DNA of 64,000 nucleotides from Xanthomonas sacchari (GTDB taxonomy: Bacteria > Pseudomonadota > Gammaproteobacteria > Xanthomonadales > Xanthomonadaceae): the NCBI RefSeq assembly GCF_040529065.1, contig NZ_CP132343.1:3038001-3102000 (forward strand), given 5' to 3'. The position numbers were made by a program, and so were the translations under genes. The notes beneath the pieces are model-generated. The model was given only the letters and a program-made list of their open reading frames with translations. It was not told the origin of the DNA and made no database searches. How positions within the stretch are numbered: position 1 is the stretch's first letter; each line of letters opens with the position of its first letter. This document shows positions 1 to 8,256 of this stretch, piece by piece.

Positions 1-1452
1 GGCGCTGGGAAAGACGGAGTTGTCGCAGACGTAGAGATTGCCGATGTCGAACGAACGGCCATCCGGATCGACCACGGCCTGCGCGGGATCGCGGCCCATG
101 CGGCAGGTGCCGAGCGTGTGCGCCGAGCGCGCGGCGGCAAAGATGTCCTCGGCACCGGCCGCCTCCCAGATCGCCTGCAGCGTGCGCCTGGCGTGGGCAT
201 CGATCGCCTGTTCGTTGGGACCGTAGCTGAAGTCGACCCGAGCCTTGCGCAGACCGAAGGCATCGCACTCGTCGGCCAGCGTCAGGCGATTGGCGTCTTG
301 CGGCAGGCATTCGCCATTGATGCCGATACCGGCCAGACGGTTGTAGCGCGTCATGGTCTGCACCAGCGCCGCGCCCCAGCGCCCGGCACCGCGCGCCAGC
401 GTATTGGCCAGGGTCACGGGTTGCACGCCCAGGCTCTGGATCAGATAGCCGCCGGCAAAATCGGCCTGCGCGGGGCGTAGCATGTCCTCGCTCATCAGCG
501 AGGAGGGGTAGCCGCGGTTCATGCGCATGTCCATGTCGAACGTGCCCCAGACCTGGGTCGCGATATGCGCCATGAAATTGCGCCCGACCTGTCCACTGGA
601 ATTGGCCAGTCCCAGGTTCAGCAGCAAGCGCGGCGTTTCCACGCCGCCGGCGCACAGGAACAAGGCCGCGCAACGCTGGCGTAACTCGCGCTCGCCCTGC
701 CGGTAGACCACGCCGGTGACGGCACCCAGGCCGTTGCGCTCGATGCCGACGACCCGGCACTCGCTGCGCAGGTCCGCACCATGCGCGCGTGCCAGCGGCA
801 GCCAGGTCGTGTCCACGCTGACCTTGGCGCCGTTGCTGCAGCCCTGATGACAGGCACCGCAGTTGTTGCAGGCCACGCGCGTGCCCCAATGCGGCTGCTC
901 GTGCGTGCGGGTGACCAGCGCCGCTGGCGCATCGGCGGCGGTGATGCCGAGGGCACGGCAGCCGCGCTCCATCGCCTCGGCGGGCGCGTTGCGCTGGGCA
1001 GGCGGGAACGCATAGCAGCGCTCGCTGTCCCAGGGATAGACCGCCGGCCCGGACACGCCGATGAAGCGTTCGACGCGCTGCAGGTAGGACAGCAGTTCCT
1101 GGTGCGGAATCGGCCAGTCTTCGCCCTGGCCGGTCTGCGTGCGCAGCTGCAGATCGCGCGGGTCCGGGCGCGGGCAGAACGCGCCCCAGTGCAGCGTCGA
1201 TCCGCCGAGCCCCGTCCCGGAGTTGTTCGGACCGAACGCCGTCGGCGTGCGCCCGCCGCTGAGGCGTTCTTCCATCCAGTAGATATCCGTCGCCAGCTCG
1301 TCCGCGCGGTGCGCGTGCGGACCGAATGCGGCGCCGGCTTCCAGCACCACCACCGAGACGCCAGCCTGTGCCAGTCGCGCGGCCAGCGGACCGCCGCCGG
1401 CGCCGCTGCCGACCACGACCGCATCCACCGCAGCAGCCGATGCGGCAGTCAT
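1..1452 (-). CDS. GMC family oxidoreductase (partial, C-terminus outside window)
   Basis: FAD-dependent alcohol/sugar dehydrogenase of the glucose-methanol-choline family. The N-terminus holds the dinucleotide-binding motif VVVGSGAGGGPLAARLAQAG at about residues 11-30, followed by the acidic end of strand 2 (VVVLEAG). FGPNNSGTGLGGSTLHWG is the flavin-contacting GMC signature. Near the window edge HTLGTCRMG carries the His expected in the active site, followed by LYVCDNSVFPSA, the usual start of the family C-terminal segment, so only a few tens of residues are missing. The ATG at 1452 overlaps the TGA of the upstream gene by four bases (ATGA), so the two are translationally coupled. The upstream partner carries a domain resembling gluconate 2-dehydrogenase subunit 3, which fits a periplasmic or membrane-linked dehydrogenase complex. 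The substrate cannot be told. Confidence 0.93.
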   Translation of the reverse strand, partial: MTAASAAAVDAVVVGSGAGGGPLAARLAQAGVSVVVLEAGAAFGPHAHRADELATDIYWMEERLSGGRTPTAFGPNNSGTGLGGSTLHWGAFCPRPDPRDLQLRTQTGQGEDWPIPHQELLSYLQRVERFIGVSGPAVYPWDSERCYAFPPAQRNAPAEAMERGCRALGITAADAPAALVTRTHEQPHWGTRVACNNCGACHQGCSNGAKVSVDTTWLPLARAHGADLRSECRVVGIERNGLGAVTGVVYRQGERELRQRCAALFLCAGGVETPRLLLNLGLANSSGQVGRNFMAHIATQVWGTFDMDMRMNRGYPSSLMSEDMLRPAQADFAGGYLIQSLGVQPVTLANTLARGAGRWGAALVQTMTRYNRLAGIGINGECLPQDANRLTLADECDAFGLRKARVDFSYGPNEQAIDAHARRTLQAIWEAAGAEDIFAAARSAHTLGTCRMGRDPAQAVVDPDGRSFDIGNLYVCDNSVFPSA

Positions 1453-2807
1453 GGATGCGCCTTGGGCAGCAGTTGCCAGGCCTCGCGCCGATCGGCGGCG
1501 GTCTCCTGATAGCCGGGACTGCCCGCACCCAATCCACCCACGGCGAACCCGTCGTAACTCAAGGCCGCCATGGTGGCGGGAAGGCTCGTCCAGACCCGCA
1601 CCGTCTCGGCGCGCACGTCTTCGAACCAGGCGGCGAGTTGCGCCGCGCTCCATCCGCACTCGCGACAGTCGCCTGCCCCGTGCACGGAGATGGCGTGCAG
1701 CCAGTGGTCCTGGTCCTGGGCGGGCAAGGCGGCGAAGCCGCCGGACAATGCGTCCAGCGCATCCAGCCCCGTCGGCCAGGCGAGACGATCGGGCGGCAGG
1801 TCGGCGAACCGCCACCCGTCTCCCACCCCGTTGGCGAGATCGACGTCGATGCGGCGTGCGATATCGCCGGCGTCGCCCGCACCATCCAGCACGCGCTCGA
1901 TCACCGCGGCCAGCGTGCCGGACTGATGCGCGCTCAAGATCCCGTTCGCCGCACGGGACGGCCCGGCATGGCGATGCAGCAGCGTCTTGCGCATCCTCGG
2001 GGCGACACGCTCGGCGTTGAGCAATGCCACGAAGTCGTCGGGCAGCCGGCGTGCCGCGGTGCCATCGACATGCGCGGCGATCAGCGCCGCGAGTGCCTGC
2101 GGTCGCTCGTAGGGAATCAGGTGCGCTGCCTGCGCCACCACGGTGAGGCGCGCATCGCGGTAATGCGGGAGGTTCCAGCGCCGCTGCGCTGCCTCGTCGA
2201 GATCGCCGTCCTCGCTGCCGGCGACAACGAGCGCGGGCACCTCGATGCAGCCGGCGTGCGCCGCGCAATCCTCGCGGCTGCCATGGGTGAGCCAGGCGTT
2301 CCATGCGCGCGCACTGCTGCGCAGGACGTCGTCGACGGCACCATCGCGCGGGGGCGTCGGCAACGGCGCCGCGCAGTTGTCATCGATGAACTGCTCGGCC
2401 TGCTGCCGCGTGGGGCCGGCACCGTCGAACCACGACAACATGGTCTGCCGCCGGGATTCGTCCATCGGCTCGGGCGCGGGAGGCGATGCGGCCACCAGCA
2501 CAACGCCGGCCAAGCCGGCGAGTCCGGCCACGCCATCGCGGGCGCGCACGGCGGTCAGCGTGGCGATCTTTCCGCCCATGCTGTGGCCCACCACATACCA
2601 GCAATCCGGCCTGTCCCGCGCGACCTCGCCTGCGAACCAATCGACCAGCGCCGTGACATCGGGACGGTCCAACGCCGGCGCATCGCCGAAGCCGGGAATA
2701 TCCAGTGCAATGCAATCGAAGCGCGCGCCCAGGAGATCGATCACCGAAGACCACTCGCGTCTGCTCGAACCGAGGGCGTGCAGGAAGTACAGGACCGGTG
2801 TTGCCAT
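1449..2807 (-). CDS. Alpha/beta hydrolase fused to a gluconate 2-dehydrogenase subunit 3-like domain
   Basis: Residues 1-255 form an alpha/beta hydrolase: nucleophile elbow GHSMGG with Ser76, Asp200 in GSEDGD and His229 in QAAHLIPYE give a plausible triad. After a short link, residues 258-452 are a second unit with the look of gluconate 2-dehydrogenase subunit 3 (GLDALDALSGGFAALPAQDQ, then YDGFAVGGLGAGSPGYQ). That family is normally a free-standing small subunit paired with a GMC flavoprotein, and here the GMC gene follows directly with an ATGA overlap. I see no signal peptide or Tat motif at the N-terminus, although free subunit-3 proteins are usually exported. The subunit-3 assignment is from motif resemblance and is less certain than the hydrolase. 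The reading frame runs through without a break, so a sequencing fusion is unlikely but not excluded. Confidence 0.85.
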   Translation of the reverse strand: MATPVLYFLHALGSSRREWSSVIDLLGARFDCIALDIPGFGDAPALDRPDVTALVDWFAGEVARDRPDCWYVVGHSMGGKIATLTAVRARDGVAGLAGLAGVVLVAASPPAPEPMDESRRQTMLSWFDGAGPTRQQAEQFIDDNCAAPLPTPPRDGAVDDVLRSSARAWNAWLTHGSREDCAAHAGCIEVPALVVAGSEDGDLDEAAQRRWNLPHYRDARLTVVAQAAHLIPYERPQALAALIAAHVDGTAARRLPDDFVALLNAERVAPRMRKTLLHRHAGPSRAANGILSAHQSGTLAAVIERVLDGAGDAGDIARRIDVDLANGVGDGWRFADLPPDRLAWPTGLDALDALSGGFAALPAQDQDHWLHAISVHGAGDCRECGWSAAQLAAWFEDVRAETVRVWTSLPATMAALSYDGFAVGGLGAGSPGYQETAADRREAWQLLPKAHP

Positions 2808-3014
2808 GGCGCACCTCGATGACGGTCACGCACGATGGAACAGCCCTCGTCCACGCCACGTGCAGGCCGACGTAGCCGCGTGCCGTCTTCACCGGGCCTC
2901 GGCAGAGGGGCCACTACCGTCGGGCTGCCCTTCCCTTCGCACCTGCCCCCATGCTTGCTCGACACGTCATGCTGGAATCGACGACGCCCCAGCGCGGCCT
3001 TGGCACGTGTTGGC

Positions 3015-4883
3015 GTGGAGCCTGAGCACGTGCCGACGACCGCCCGGCCACGCCGCTCAACCTCCAACGTCGACCGCAGCGAGGGCGTACTGCCGATCGA
3101 GCATTACGGCGCACTCGGCGAAGGACGCTCGGTCGCCCTGACCGGGACGGATGGATCGATCGATTGGTGGTGCGCGCCCAACATGGACAGCGCGCCGCTG
3201 TTCGACCGGCTGCTGGATGCCGAGCAAGGCGGCTACTTCGTCCTCGCCCCGGACCAGCCATTCCGCACCGAACGGCACTATCGCAAGGACAGCAATGTCC
3301 TGGTCACCACCTTCACCACCGCCTCCGGGCAGGCGACGCTGACCGAGTCGCTCAACAGCGGGCATGCGGGCCGACTGCCCTGGTGCGAGCTTGCGCGACG
3401 CATCGAATGCCAGCGCGGGAAAGTGCGCTTCCGGCTGGAGCTGAAATTCAGCCTGCGGGCGCAGAACGCCAGCCCCTACTGCGCGGCGATCGGTCCTCAC
3501 ACCGTATTCCATGTCGACCGCCTGCTTGGCGTCATGATCCACGACGACAGGCTGCGCTGCGTGTGGTCGGACCATGGCGTTCGCGGCGACATCACCGTCG
3601 CGAAGGGACAACGCGCGACGATCGCCCTGGTCGTCGGCGAGGACGAGCCGCTGGTTGCGCCCACTATCGAGGAGATCGACAGCCGCATCGATCTGACCGA
3701 CAAGGAATGGCGGGCATGGTCGAAGAACGTGACCTTCCCGCGCGAGGGCCGGGATTTTTTCGTGCGCAGCGCGCTTGCGCTCAAGTTGCTGCTCTACTCG
3801 CCCTCCGGCGCCATCGCCGCTGCCGCGACGACGTCGCTGCCCGAACGCATCGGCGGCGACAAGAACTTCGATTATCGCTATGCCTGGGTCCGCGATGCCG
3901 GCTACACCATCCAGGCGTTTCTGGCCGCGGGTCTGGAAGCGGAATCGAAGGCCGCGTTCACCTGGCTGATCCGGCAACTGCGCCAGCACGGGCCGAAAGT
4001 GGTGTTCACCCTGGATGGCGGACTGGTGCCCGACGTCACCGAACTGGAGGCCGCCGGCTACCGCAACACCGTGCCGGTGGTGCGCGGCAATCTCGCCGGC
4101 GGGCAGCACCAGCACGGCATCTACGGCGACATCTTCGAGACCGCCTATTGCTTCGTGAGCCGCGGCAACATCCTGGACGCCTCCAGCGCCGAACTGCTGT
4201 CCCGGCTCGCCGACCAATGCGCCGATCGCTGGCGCAAGGCCGATTCGGGGATCTGGGAGTTGCCCGAACTGCAGCACTACACCATGTCCAAGGTCAGCTG
4301 CTGGCAGGCGCTGGCCAGGGCCGTCGAACTGGCCGACCAGGGACAACTGCCAACAACGTGTCGCGATCGCTGGGAACGCGAGCGCGACAGGATCAAGGAC
4401 TGGATCGAAGTCCACTGCTGGTCGGATGCGCAACAGGCCTTCGTGATGTATCCGGGCAGCGACAAGCTGGATGCGTCGGTGGCGCTGGCTGCACGCTTCC
4501 GCTTCGACGGCAAGGAACGCCTGCTGGCGACGCTGGATGCGATCGACCGCATGCTGGGTGCCGGCGCGTTCCATTACCGCTACTCCGGCATGGCGCAGGA
4601 AGAAGGCTGCTTTGTCGCCTGCTCCTACTGGATCGCCGAAGCCTATGCCCGCCTGGGACAGAAAGCCAAAGCCAAAAAACGGCTGACGCAACTCAACGAC
4701 GCGCTCGATCGCTGCAATGGCCTGTTGAGCGAGATGGTCGATCCGCACTCCGGCGGATTCCTCGGCAACTTTCCGCAAGGACTGAGCCATCTCGCGCAGA
4801 TCATGGCGATGTCGAGCATCGAGAACACGAAAACCAACCCGGTAAAACTGCAACCACACGCCAAGAAGAGGAAGACGCGATGA
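3015..4883 (+). CDS. Glycoside hydrolase family 15 protein (glucoamylase/trehalase-like)
   Basis: Cytoplasmic GH15 enzyme acting on alpha-glucosides. The N-terminal beta-sandwich begins with LPIEHYGALGEGRSVALTG and DGSIDWWCAP, the family hallmark. The (alpha/alpha)6 barrel shows NFDYRYAWVRDAGYTIQAFL and DSGIWELP, where the Glu is the expected general acid; WELPELQHYTMSK follows as in other members. The open frame can be extended to an ATG at 2835, but that extra stretch is Arg/Pro/Ser-rich and unlike the family, so I place the start at GTG 3015 (about 622 residues); GTG 3030 is also possible. The stop overlaps the next gene by four bases (ATGA), so the two genes are one transcript. Bacterial GH15 proteins of this size include trehalases and glucoamylases; which one cannot be decided here. 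Confidence 0.9.
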   Translation: MEPEHVPTTARPRRSTSNVDRSEGVLPIEHYGALGEGRSVALTGTDGSIDWWCAPNMDSAPLFDRLLDAEQGGYFVLAPDQPFRTERHYRKDSNVLVTTFTTASGQATLTESLNSGHAGRLPWCELARRIECQRGKVRFRLELKFSLRAQNASPYCAAIGPHTVFHVDRLLGVMIHDDRLRCVWSDHGVRGDITVAKGQRATIALVVGEDEPLVAPTIEEIDSRIDLTDKEWRAWSKNVTFPREGRDFFVRSALALKLLLYSPSGAIAAAATTSLPERIGGDKNFDYRYAWVRDAGYTIQAFLAAGLEAESKAAFTWLIRQLRQHGPKVVFTLDGGLVPDVTELEAAGYRNTVPVVRGNLAGGQHQHGIYGDIFETAYCFVSRGNILDASSAELLSRLADQCADRWRKADSGIWELPELQHYTMSKVSCWQALARAVELADQGQLPTTCRDRWERERDRIKDWIEVHCWSDAQQAFVMYPGSDKLDASVALAARFRFDGKERLLATLDAIDRMLGAGAFHYRYSGMAQEEGCFVACSYWIAEAYARLGQKAKAKKRLTQLNDALDRCNGLLSEMVDPHSGGFLGNFPQGLSHLAQIMAMSSIENTKTNPVKLQPHAKKRKTR

Positions 4884-5773
4884 ACGATCGACTGAAGATG
4901 CAGGACCCGCGCGAACAGTACCCCAAGCCGCCGTTCCCGCCGCAGCCGCAACCGGTGCCGGGCAAGGCCTCGGAGATGGAGCCGGTGCCCGACCACGGCG
5001 AGACCAGCTATCGCGGATCGGGCAAGCTGGCGGGCCGCCGGGCGCTGGTGACCGGCGGCGACAGCGGCATCGGCCGCGCCGCGGCGATCGCGTTTGCGCG
5101 CGAGGGCGCCGATGTGGCCATCTCCTTCCTTGCCGAGGAAGCGTCGGACGCACAGGAGGTCATCGCCCTCATCGAAGCCGAAGGGCGCAAGGCGATCAGC
5201 CTGCCGGGCGACATCACCGATCGGCAGTGGTGCGCGGAATTGGTCGATAAAGCGGTGGCCGGCCTGGGCGGCCTGGACATCCTGGTGATCAACGCGGGGC
5301 GGCAGCAATATCGCGAAGCCATCGGCGACGTGAGCGACGAGGATTTCGACAAGACGCTCAAGACCAATCTCTATGCCATGCACTGGATCTGCCGCGCCGC
5401 GGTACCGCACCTGCCGCCGGGCGCGGCGGTGATCACCACCGCCTCCATCCAGGCGTACGATCCGTCGGCGATCCTGCTCGACTACGCGACCACCAAGGCC
5501 GGCATCGTCGCCTACACCAAGGCGTTGGCGGCGCAGTTGAGCGAAAAGGGCATCCGGGCGAACGTGGTGGCCCCGGGTCCGTTCTGGACCGCACTGCAGT
5601 CCTCCGGCGGTCAACCGATGGAGGCGGTCACCCAGTTCGGCTCGAAGACGCACTTCAAGCGCCCGGGCCAGCCGGTCGAGATCGCACCACTGTACGTGCT
5701 CCTCGCCAGCCAGGAAGGCAGCTACCTGACCGGCGAAGTGTTCGGCGCGACCGGTGGGGCCGGCGTCGCCTGA
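4880..5773 (+). CDS. SDR family oxidoreductase (general-stress YdaD-type)
   Basis: NAD(P)-dependent short-chain dehydrogenase of 297 residues. A Pro-rich lead of about 40 residues (YPKPPFPPQPQPVPGK) precedes the Rossmann fold, which is typical of the YdaD/YhxC/YghA subgroup. TGGDSGIGR is the cofactor loop, ILVINAGRQQY matches the NNAG strand, TTASIQAY supplies the catalytic Ser, and the YATTK segment gives the Tyr and Lys of the YxxxK motif. The C-terminal GEVFGATGGAGVA is the usual closing motif of the subgroup. The start is fixed by the ATGA overlap with the GH15 gene. Members of this subgroup are often stress-induced, but the substrate is unknown. A strong hairpin at 5873-5902 probably ends the transcript. 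Confidence 0.93.
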   Translation: MNDRLKMQDPREQYPKPPFPPQPQPVPGKASEMEPVPDHGETSYRGSGKLAGRRALVTGGDSGIGRAAAIAFAREGADVAISFLAEEASDAQEVIALIEAEGRKAISLPGDITDRQWCAELVDKAVAGLGGLDILVINAGRQQYREAIGDVSDEDFDKTLKTNLYAMHWICRAAVPHLPPGAAVITTASIQAYDPSAILLDYATTKAGIVAYTKALAAQLSEKGIRANVVAPGPFWTALQSSGGQPMEAVTQFGSKTHFKRPGQPVEIAPLYVLLASQEGSYLTGEVFGATGGAGVA

Positions 5774-5872
5774 GGTCTGGCGAGATCGACACATCCTCTA
5801 CGCGATGGCGCGCCCAGGCGCGTCATTGCGTGTCTGGCGGGCGGCTTGTCCTCGACGCGCTGGCACAAAACA

Positions 5873-5902
5873 GCATCGGCAGGCCGTTGGGCCTGCCGAT
5901 GC
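5873..5902 (+). terminator. Hairpin terminator after the GH15-SDR pair
   Basis: Perfect 13-base inverted repeat GCATCGGCAGGCC / GGCCTGCCGATGC around a GTTG loop, 100 bases after the SDR stop. No T-run follows, so intrinsic termination is likely but not proven by sequence. Confidence 0.6.
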
Positions 5903-6196
5903 GGGAGAAGGTGGTCCAGCCGCGGATGCCTGCATCCTTGAAGCAGCCCCAGGCATCGCCCCGGCCGCACAGCTGGTAGGCGCATCATGCGTGGGGGTGC
6001 GTTACGCCGGCGTCCTCGAGGCGTTGCGGAATGATGTCGGCGGCGTCGTGGCCGTGCGACGAGACCGACGCCGTCCTTCCTCGCCGCGATCATGCGCACA
6101 GGCGTCGGCAATCGTGACGCCCCGGCAACGCACCGACATGTCCGTCACCGGCGGTCTGTAGGGTGGAATGCCCTTTCCGATCCGAGACTTCGCGCC
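5903..6196. other. Intergenic region without a recognisable gene
   Basis: The gap between the SDR stop and the next small gene spans 5774-6196. Apart from the hairpin at 5873-5902, open frames on both strands are short and rich in Arg/Pro/Ala, with no motif or ribosome binding site that supports a gene. The last part must hold the promoter of the 57-residue gene. Confidence 0.5.
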
Positions 6197-6370
6197 ATGC
6201 CCTTGACCCAGGAACAACTGCGCATCCTGCAGGACATCCACGCCACCACACCGGTCAGCGAAGCGGAAGCGAACTGGGCGGTGCGCGAAAATTATGCGGC
6301 GCAAGGCGAGGATGGCGATCTCGCGCTCAGCCAGAAAGGGCTGAAGGCCATCGACGGCAGCGAAGCGTAG
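6197..6370 (+). CDS. Small hypothetical protein (57 residues)
   Basis: I do not recognise this protein. It is acidic and soluble, reads MPLTQEQLRILQDIHATTP at its start and ends AIDGSEA, with no membrane segment or signal peptide. The composition (Gln, Glu, Asp, Leu, helical pattern) looks like real protein rather than GC-driven noise, and it stands alone between a terminator and 495 bases of apparent non-coding DNA. The start ATG at 6197 is the first one after a long run without a plausible ribosome site, so the exact start is uncertain. Confidence 0.6.
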   Translation: MPLTQEQLRILQDIHATTPVSEAEANWAVRENYAAQGEDGDLALSQKGLKAIDGSEA

Positions 6371-6865
6371 CCGTCCCTGGCGGGCAGATTGCGCTCATCC
6401 CCTCGCTGCTAACGCGACCGGTGCCGGCGTGGCACGCCAGCGCCGAAGCCTGCACCGTCGTGCATGCAATCGACCCCGATGCGACCGCGGCATGCATCCC
6501 GGTGCACGCCAGGCTTCGCCCGAACGCTCCATCCGGCGATGCACGGCGCTTCTCACGCGGGAAGAGTTTGGGAAAAAGCACCAGGCGAGCTTGCTTCAGC
6601 AACGCTGCTCTGTTCGTCGCGGCCAGACAGCGCCTGCCGCGTGACGCAAGGCCATCGGTACGACGCCACTCCCCGCGCCAACGCGACGCCGTTGCGGCGC
6701 CCTTGGTGTGGGTACTGCCGCCTTTCCCGTGTCAGCACGGGATACACACCACAAAAGAAATCCAGGCATGGAACTTGCCTCTGGCATTGCAACACTCTTC
6801 CGCCATTCTGACGTCGCCATGTTCGTCGCCCGCCCCGCTTCACCCGCCCGCCATGACCGTGCGCC
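6371..6865. other. Intergenic region, 495 bases, no gene seen
   Basis: Open frames here are Arg/Pro/Ser-rich and lack any family motif. The only structure noted is a small hairpin CCCGTG-TCAG-CACGGG at about 6726-6741. The 3' end must contain the promoter of the diguanylate cyclase gene. Confidence 0.45.
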
Positions 6866-7876
6866 GTGCCGGAGCGCTTCTCCGTGAGCGCGGGCCTGAC
6901 TCTGCGCCGGCACTTCCGGCTCGGCATCATCAAGGTCCTGGGCCCGTCCACGGCGGCGGTGCTGCTGCTGTTCGCCGTCTACCAGATGGCGATCGGCGCG
7001 CCGGCGACCGCCCTGGCCGGCACCGCGCTGGCCGGATTGGCCGCGCTGGCGACCTGGCTGGCGCTGCATCGCGGCGATGGCCGCATGGATCCGTTGCTGT
7101 CGCTGAGCTGGCTGCTGGGCAGCGCCCTGGCCTGCCATGCGCTACGGCATGCCGCGGTGCCATGGCTGTACCTGGTGATGATGAGCAACTTCTTTGCGGT
7201 GACGCGCAACGTCGCGCTGGCCTGCAACGCCACCCTGATCGCGGTGCTGCTGGTGGTCACGCCGACCGCGCTCGGCGCCGAGCATTTCTTCTCGATGGTG
7301 TCGGTGTCGCTGCTGATCACCGGGCTGGGTTACATGCTGGCGTTGCGGTTGGAAGGCGACCGCGTGCAACTGGAGCAACTGGCATCGCATGATTCGCTGA
7401 CCGGGCTGCCGAACCGGCGCATGCTCGAGCGAAGCCTGTCGCAGCGGGTGGCCGATCCGCGCCGCGCGACCCGCCGGCATGGGTTGATCGTGCTCGACAT
7501 CGATCACTTCAAGGAAGTCAACGACCTCTACGGCCATGCCGAGGGCGACCGGGTGCTGGTCGAGCTGGCTGCGCTGCTGCGTGCGCAGGTGCGCGCGCCG
7601 GACGAGGTGTTCCGCTTCGGCGGCGAGGAGTTCGTGGTGGTCGCACGGCTGCAGTCGGCGACCGAACTGTCCGCTTTCGCCAGGCGCCTGCACGACGCCG
7701 CACGCACCACGTTGCAAGGTCCCAATGGCACGATCACCGTGTCGCTGGGCGCGGCCATGCTCTGCGACGAGGCGCAGTGGCACGACTGGTTCTCGCGCGC
7801 CGACACCGCGCTGTACCAGGCCAAGAACAACGGACGCGACCGCTACGTGATCGCCGAGGACGTGGCGCAGGATTGA
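6866..7876 (+). CDS. Membrane-bound GGDEF diguanylate cyclase
   Basis: Makes cyclic di-GMP from two GTP. Residues 20-165 contain several hydrophobic segments (an integral membrane sensor with no named domain that I recognise), followed by the GGDEF domain: HDSLTGLPNRRMLE at its entry, VLDIDHFKEVNDLYGH with the metal-binding Asp, and the active-site signature RFGGEEF at about 250-256. All catalytic residues are present, so it should be active. An RxxD inhibitory site is not evident four residues before the signature. The start is a GTG at 6866; a GTG at 6884 is an alternative. The gene stands alone, with about 90 bases to the repeat cluster downstream. Confidence 0.92.
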   Translation: MPERFSVSAGLTLRRHFRLGIIKVLGPSTAAVLLLFAVYQMAIGAPATALAGTALAGLAALATWLALHRGDGRMDPLLSLSWLLGSALACHALRHAAVPWLYLVMMSNFFAVTRNVALACNATLIAVLLVVTPTALGAEHFFSMVSVSLLITGLGYMLALRLEGDRVQLEQLASHDSLTGLPNRRMLERSLSQRVADPRRATRRHGLIVLDIDHFKEVNDLYGHAEGDRVLVELAALLRAQVRAPDEVFRFGGEEFVVVARLQSATELSAFARRLHDAARTTLQGPNGTITVSLGAAMLCDEAQWHDWFSRADTALYQAKNNGRDRYVIAEDVAQD

Positions 7877-7967
7877 GCGGCGGGCATCGGCAGCGATCTG
7901 CCGCGTGCCCGGCTGGTCTGCGATCCGGTCGCCGCAATCAGGAGGGCTCTAATGGCAGGAAACCCTC

Positions 7968-8146
7968 TGTGGGCGTCAACTGTCATGCCGCGCGAGGTGG
8001 TGAGCGTTCCGATGGCGCAATGCGTCGGGACTGAAGTCCCTCCCACAGTGCACACGGACGGCTCGCCGCAAGCCGTTGGAGTCAACTGTCATGCAACCGC
8101 GACGGGCTTCACCGGGAACGCCCGTCGCGGCTGAAGCCGCTCCTAC
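7968..8146. repeat. REP-type palindrome cluster with IS110-end-like fragments
   Basis: Between the diguanylate cyclase and the efflux operon lie several repeat units: TGTGGG at 7968-7973, a REP arm GTCGGGACTGAAGTCCCTC with CCACA after it at about 8027-8047, a stem CCGCGACGGGC (8097-8107) / GCCCGTCGCGG (8120-8130), and the REP core GCGGCTGAAGCCGC-TCCTAC at 8127-8146. Inserted among these are GTCAACTGTCATGC at 7975-7988 and an 18-base copy at 8078-8095 that is identical to the right end of the IS110 element at 54114-54131. The same REP types recur at 47026-47205 and around the IS at 54111-55323. Confidence 0.75.
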
Positions 8147-8256
8147 AGGAAGCCCGCACCAGCCTGATGCTGACAAAAAGCAGATGAAGTGAGGTGCCGA
8201 GAAGGCCGCGGTGCGTGCAGTCGGCCCGCACCGCGGCCTTTGAGTACCCCGCCCGC

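Noticed and set aside
2835-3014. N-terminal extension of the GH15 protein
   Set aside because: The residues are Arg/Ser/Pro-rich and unlike the family, whose similarity starts just after GTG 3015.
3057-5153. Long minus-strand frame opposite the GH15 gene
   Set aside because: Shadow frame: no motif and biased composition, while the plus strand has intact GH15 and SDR domains.
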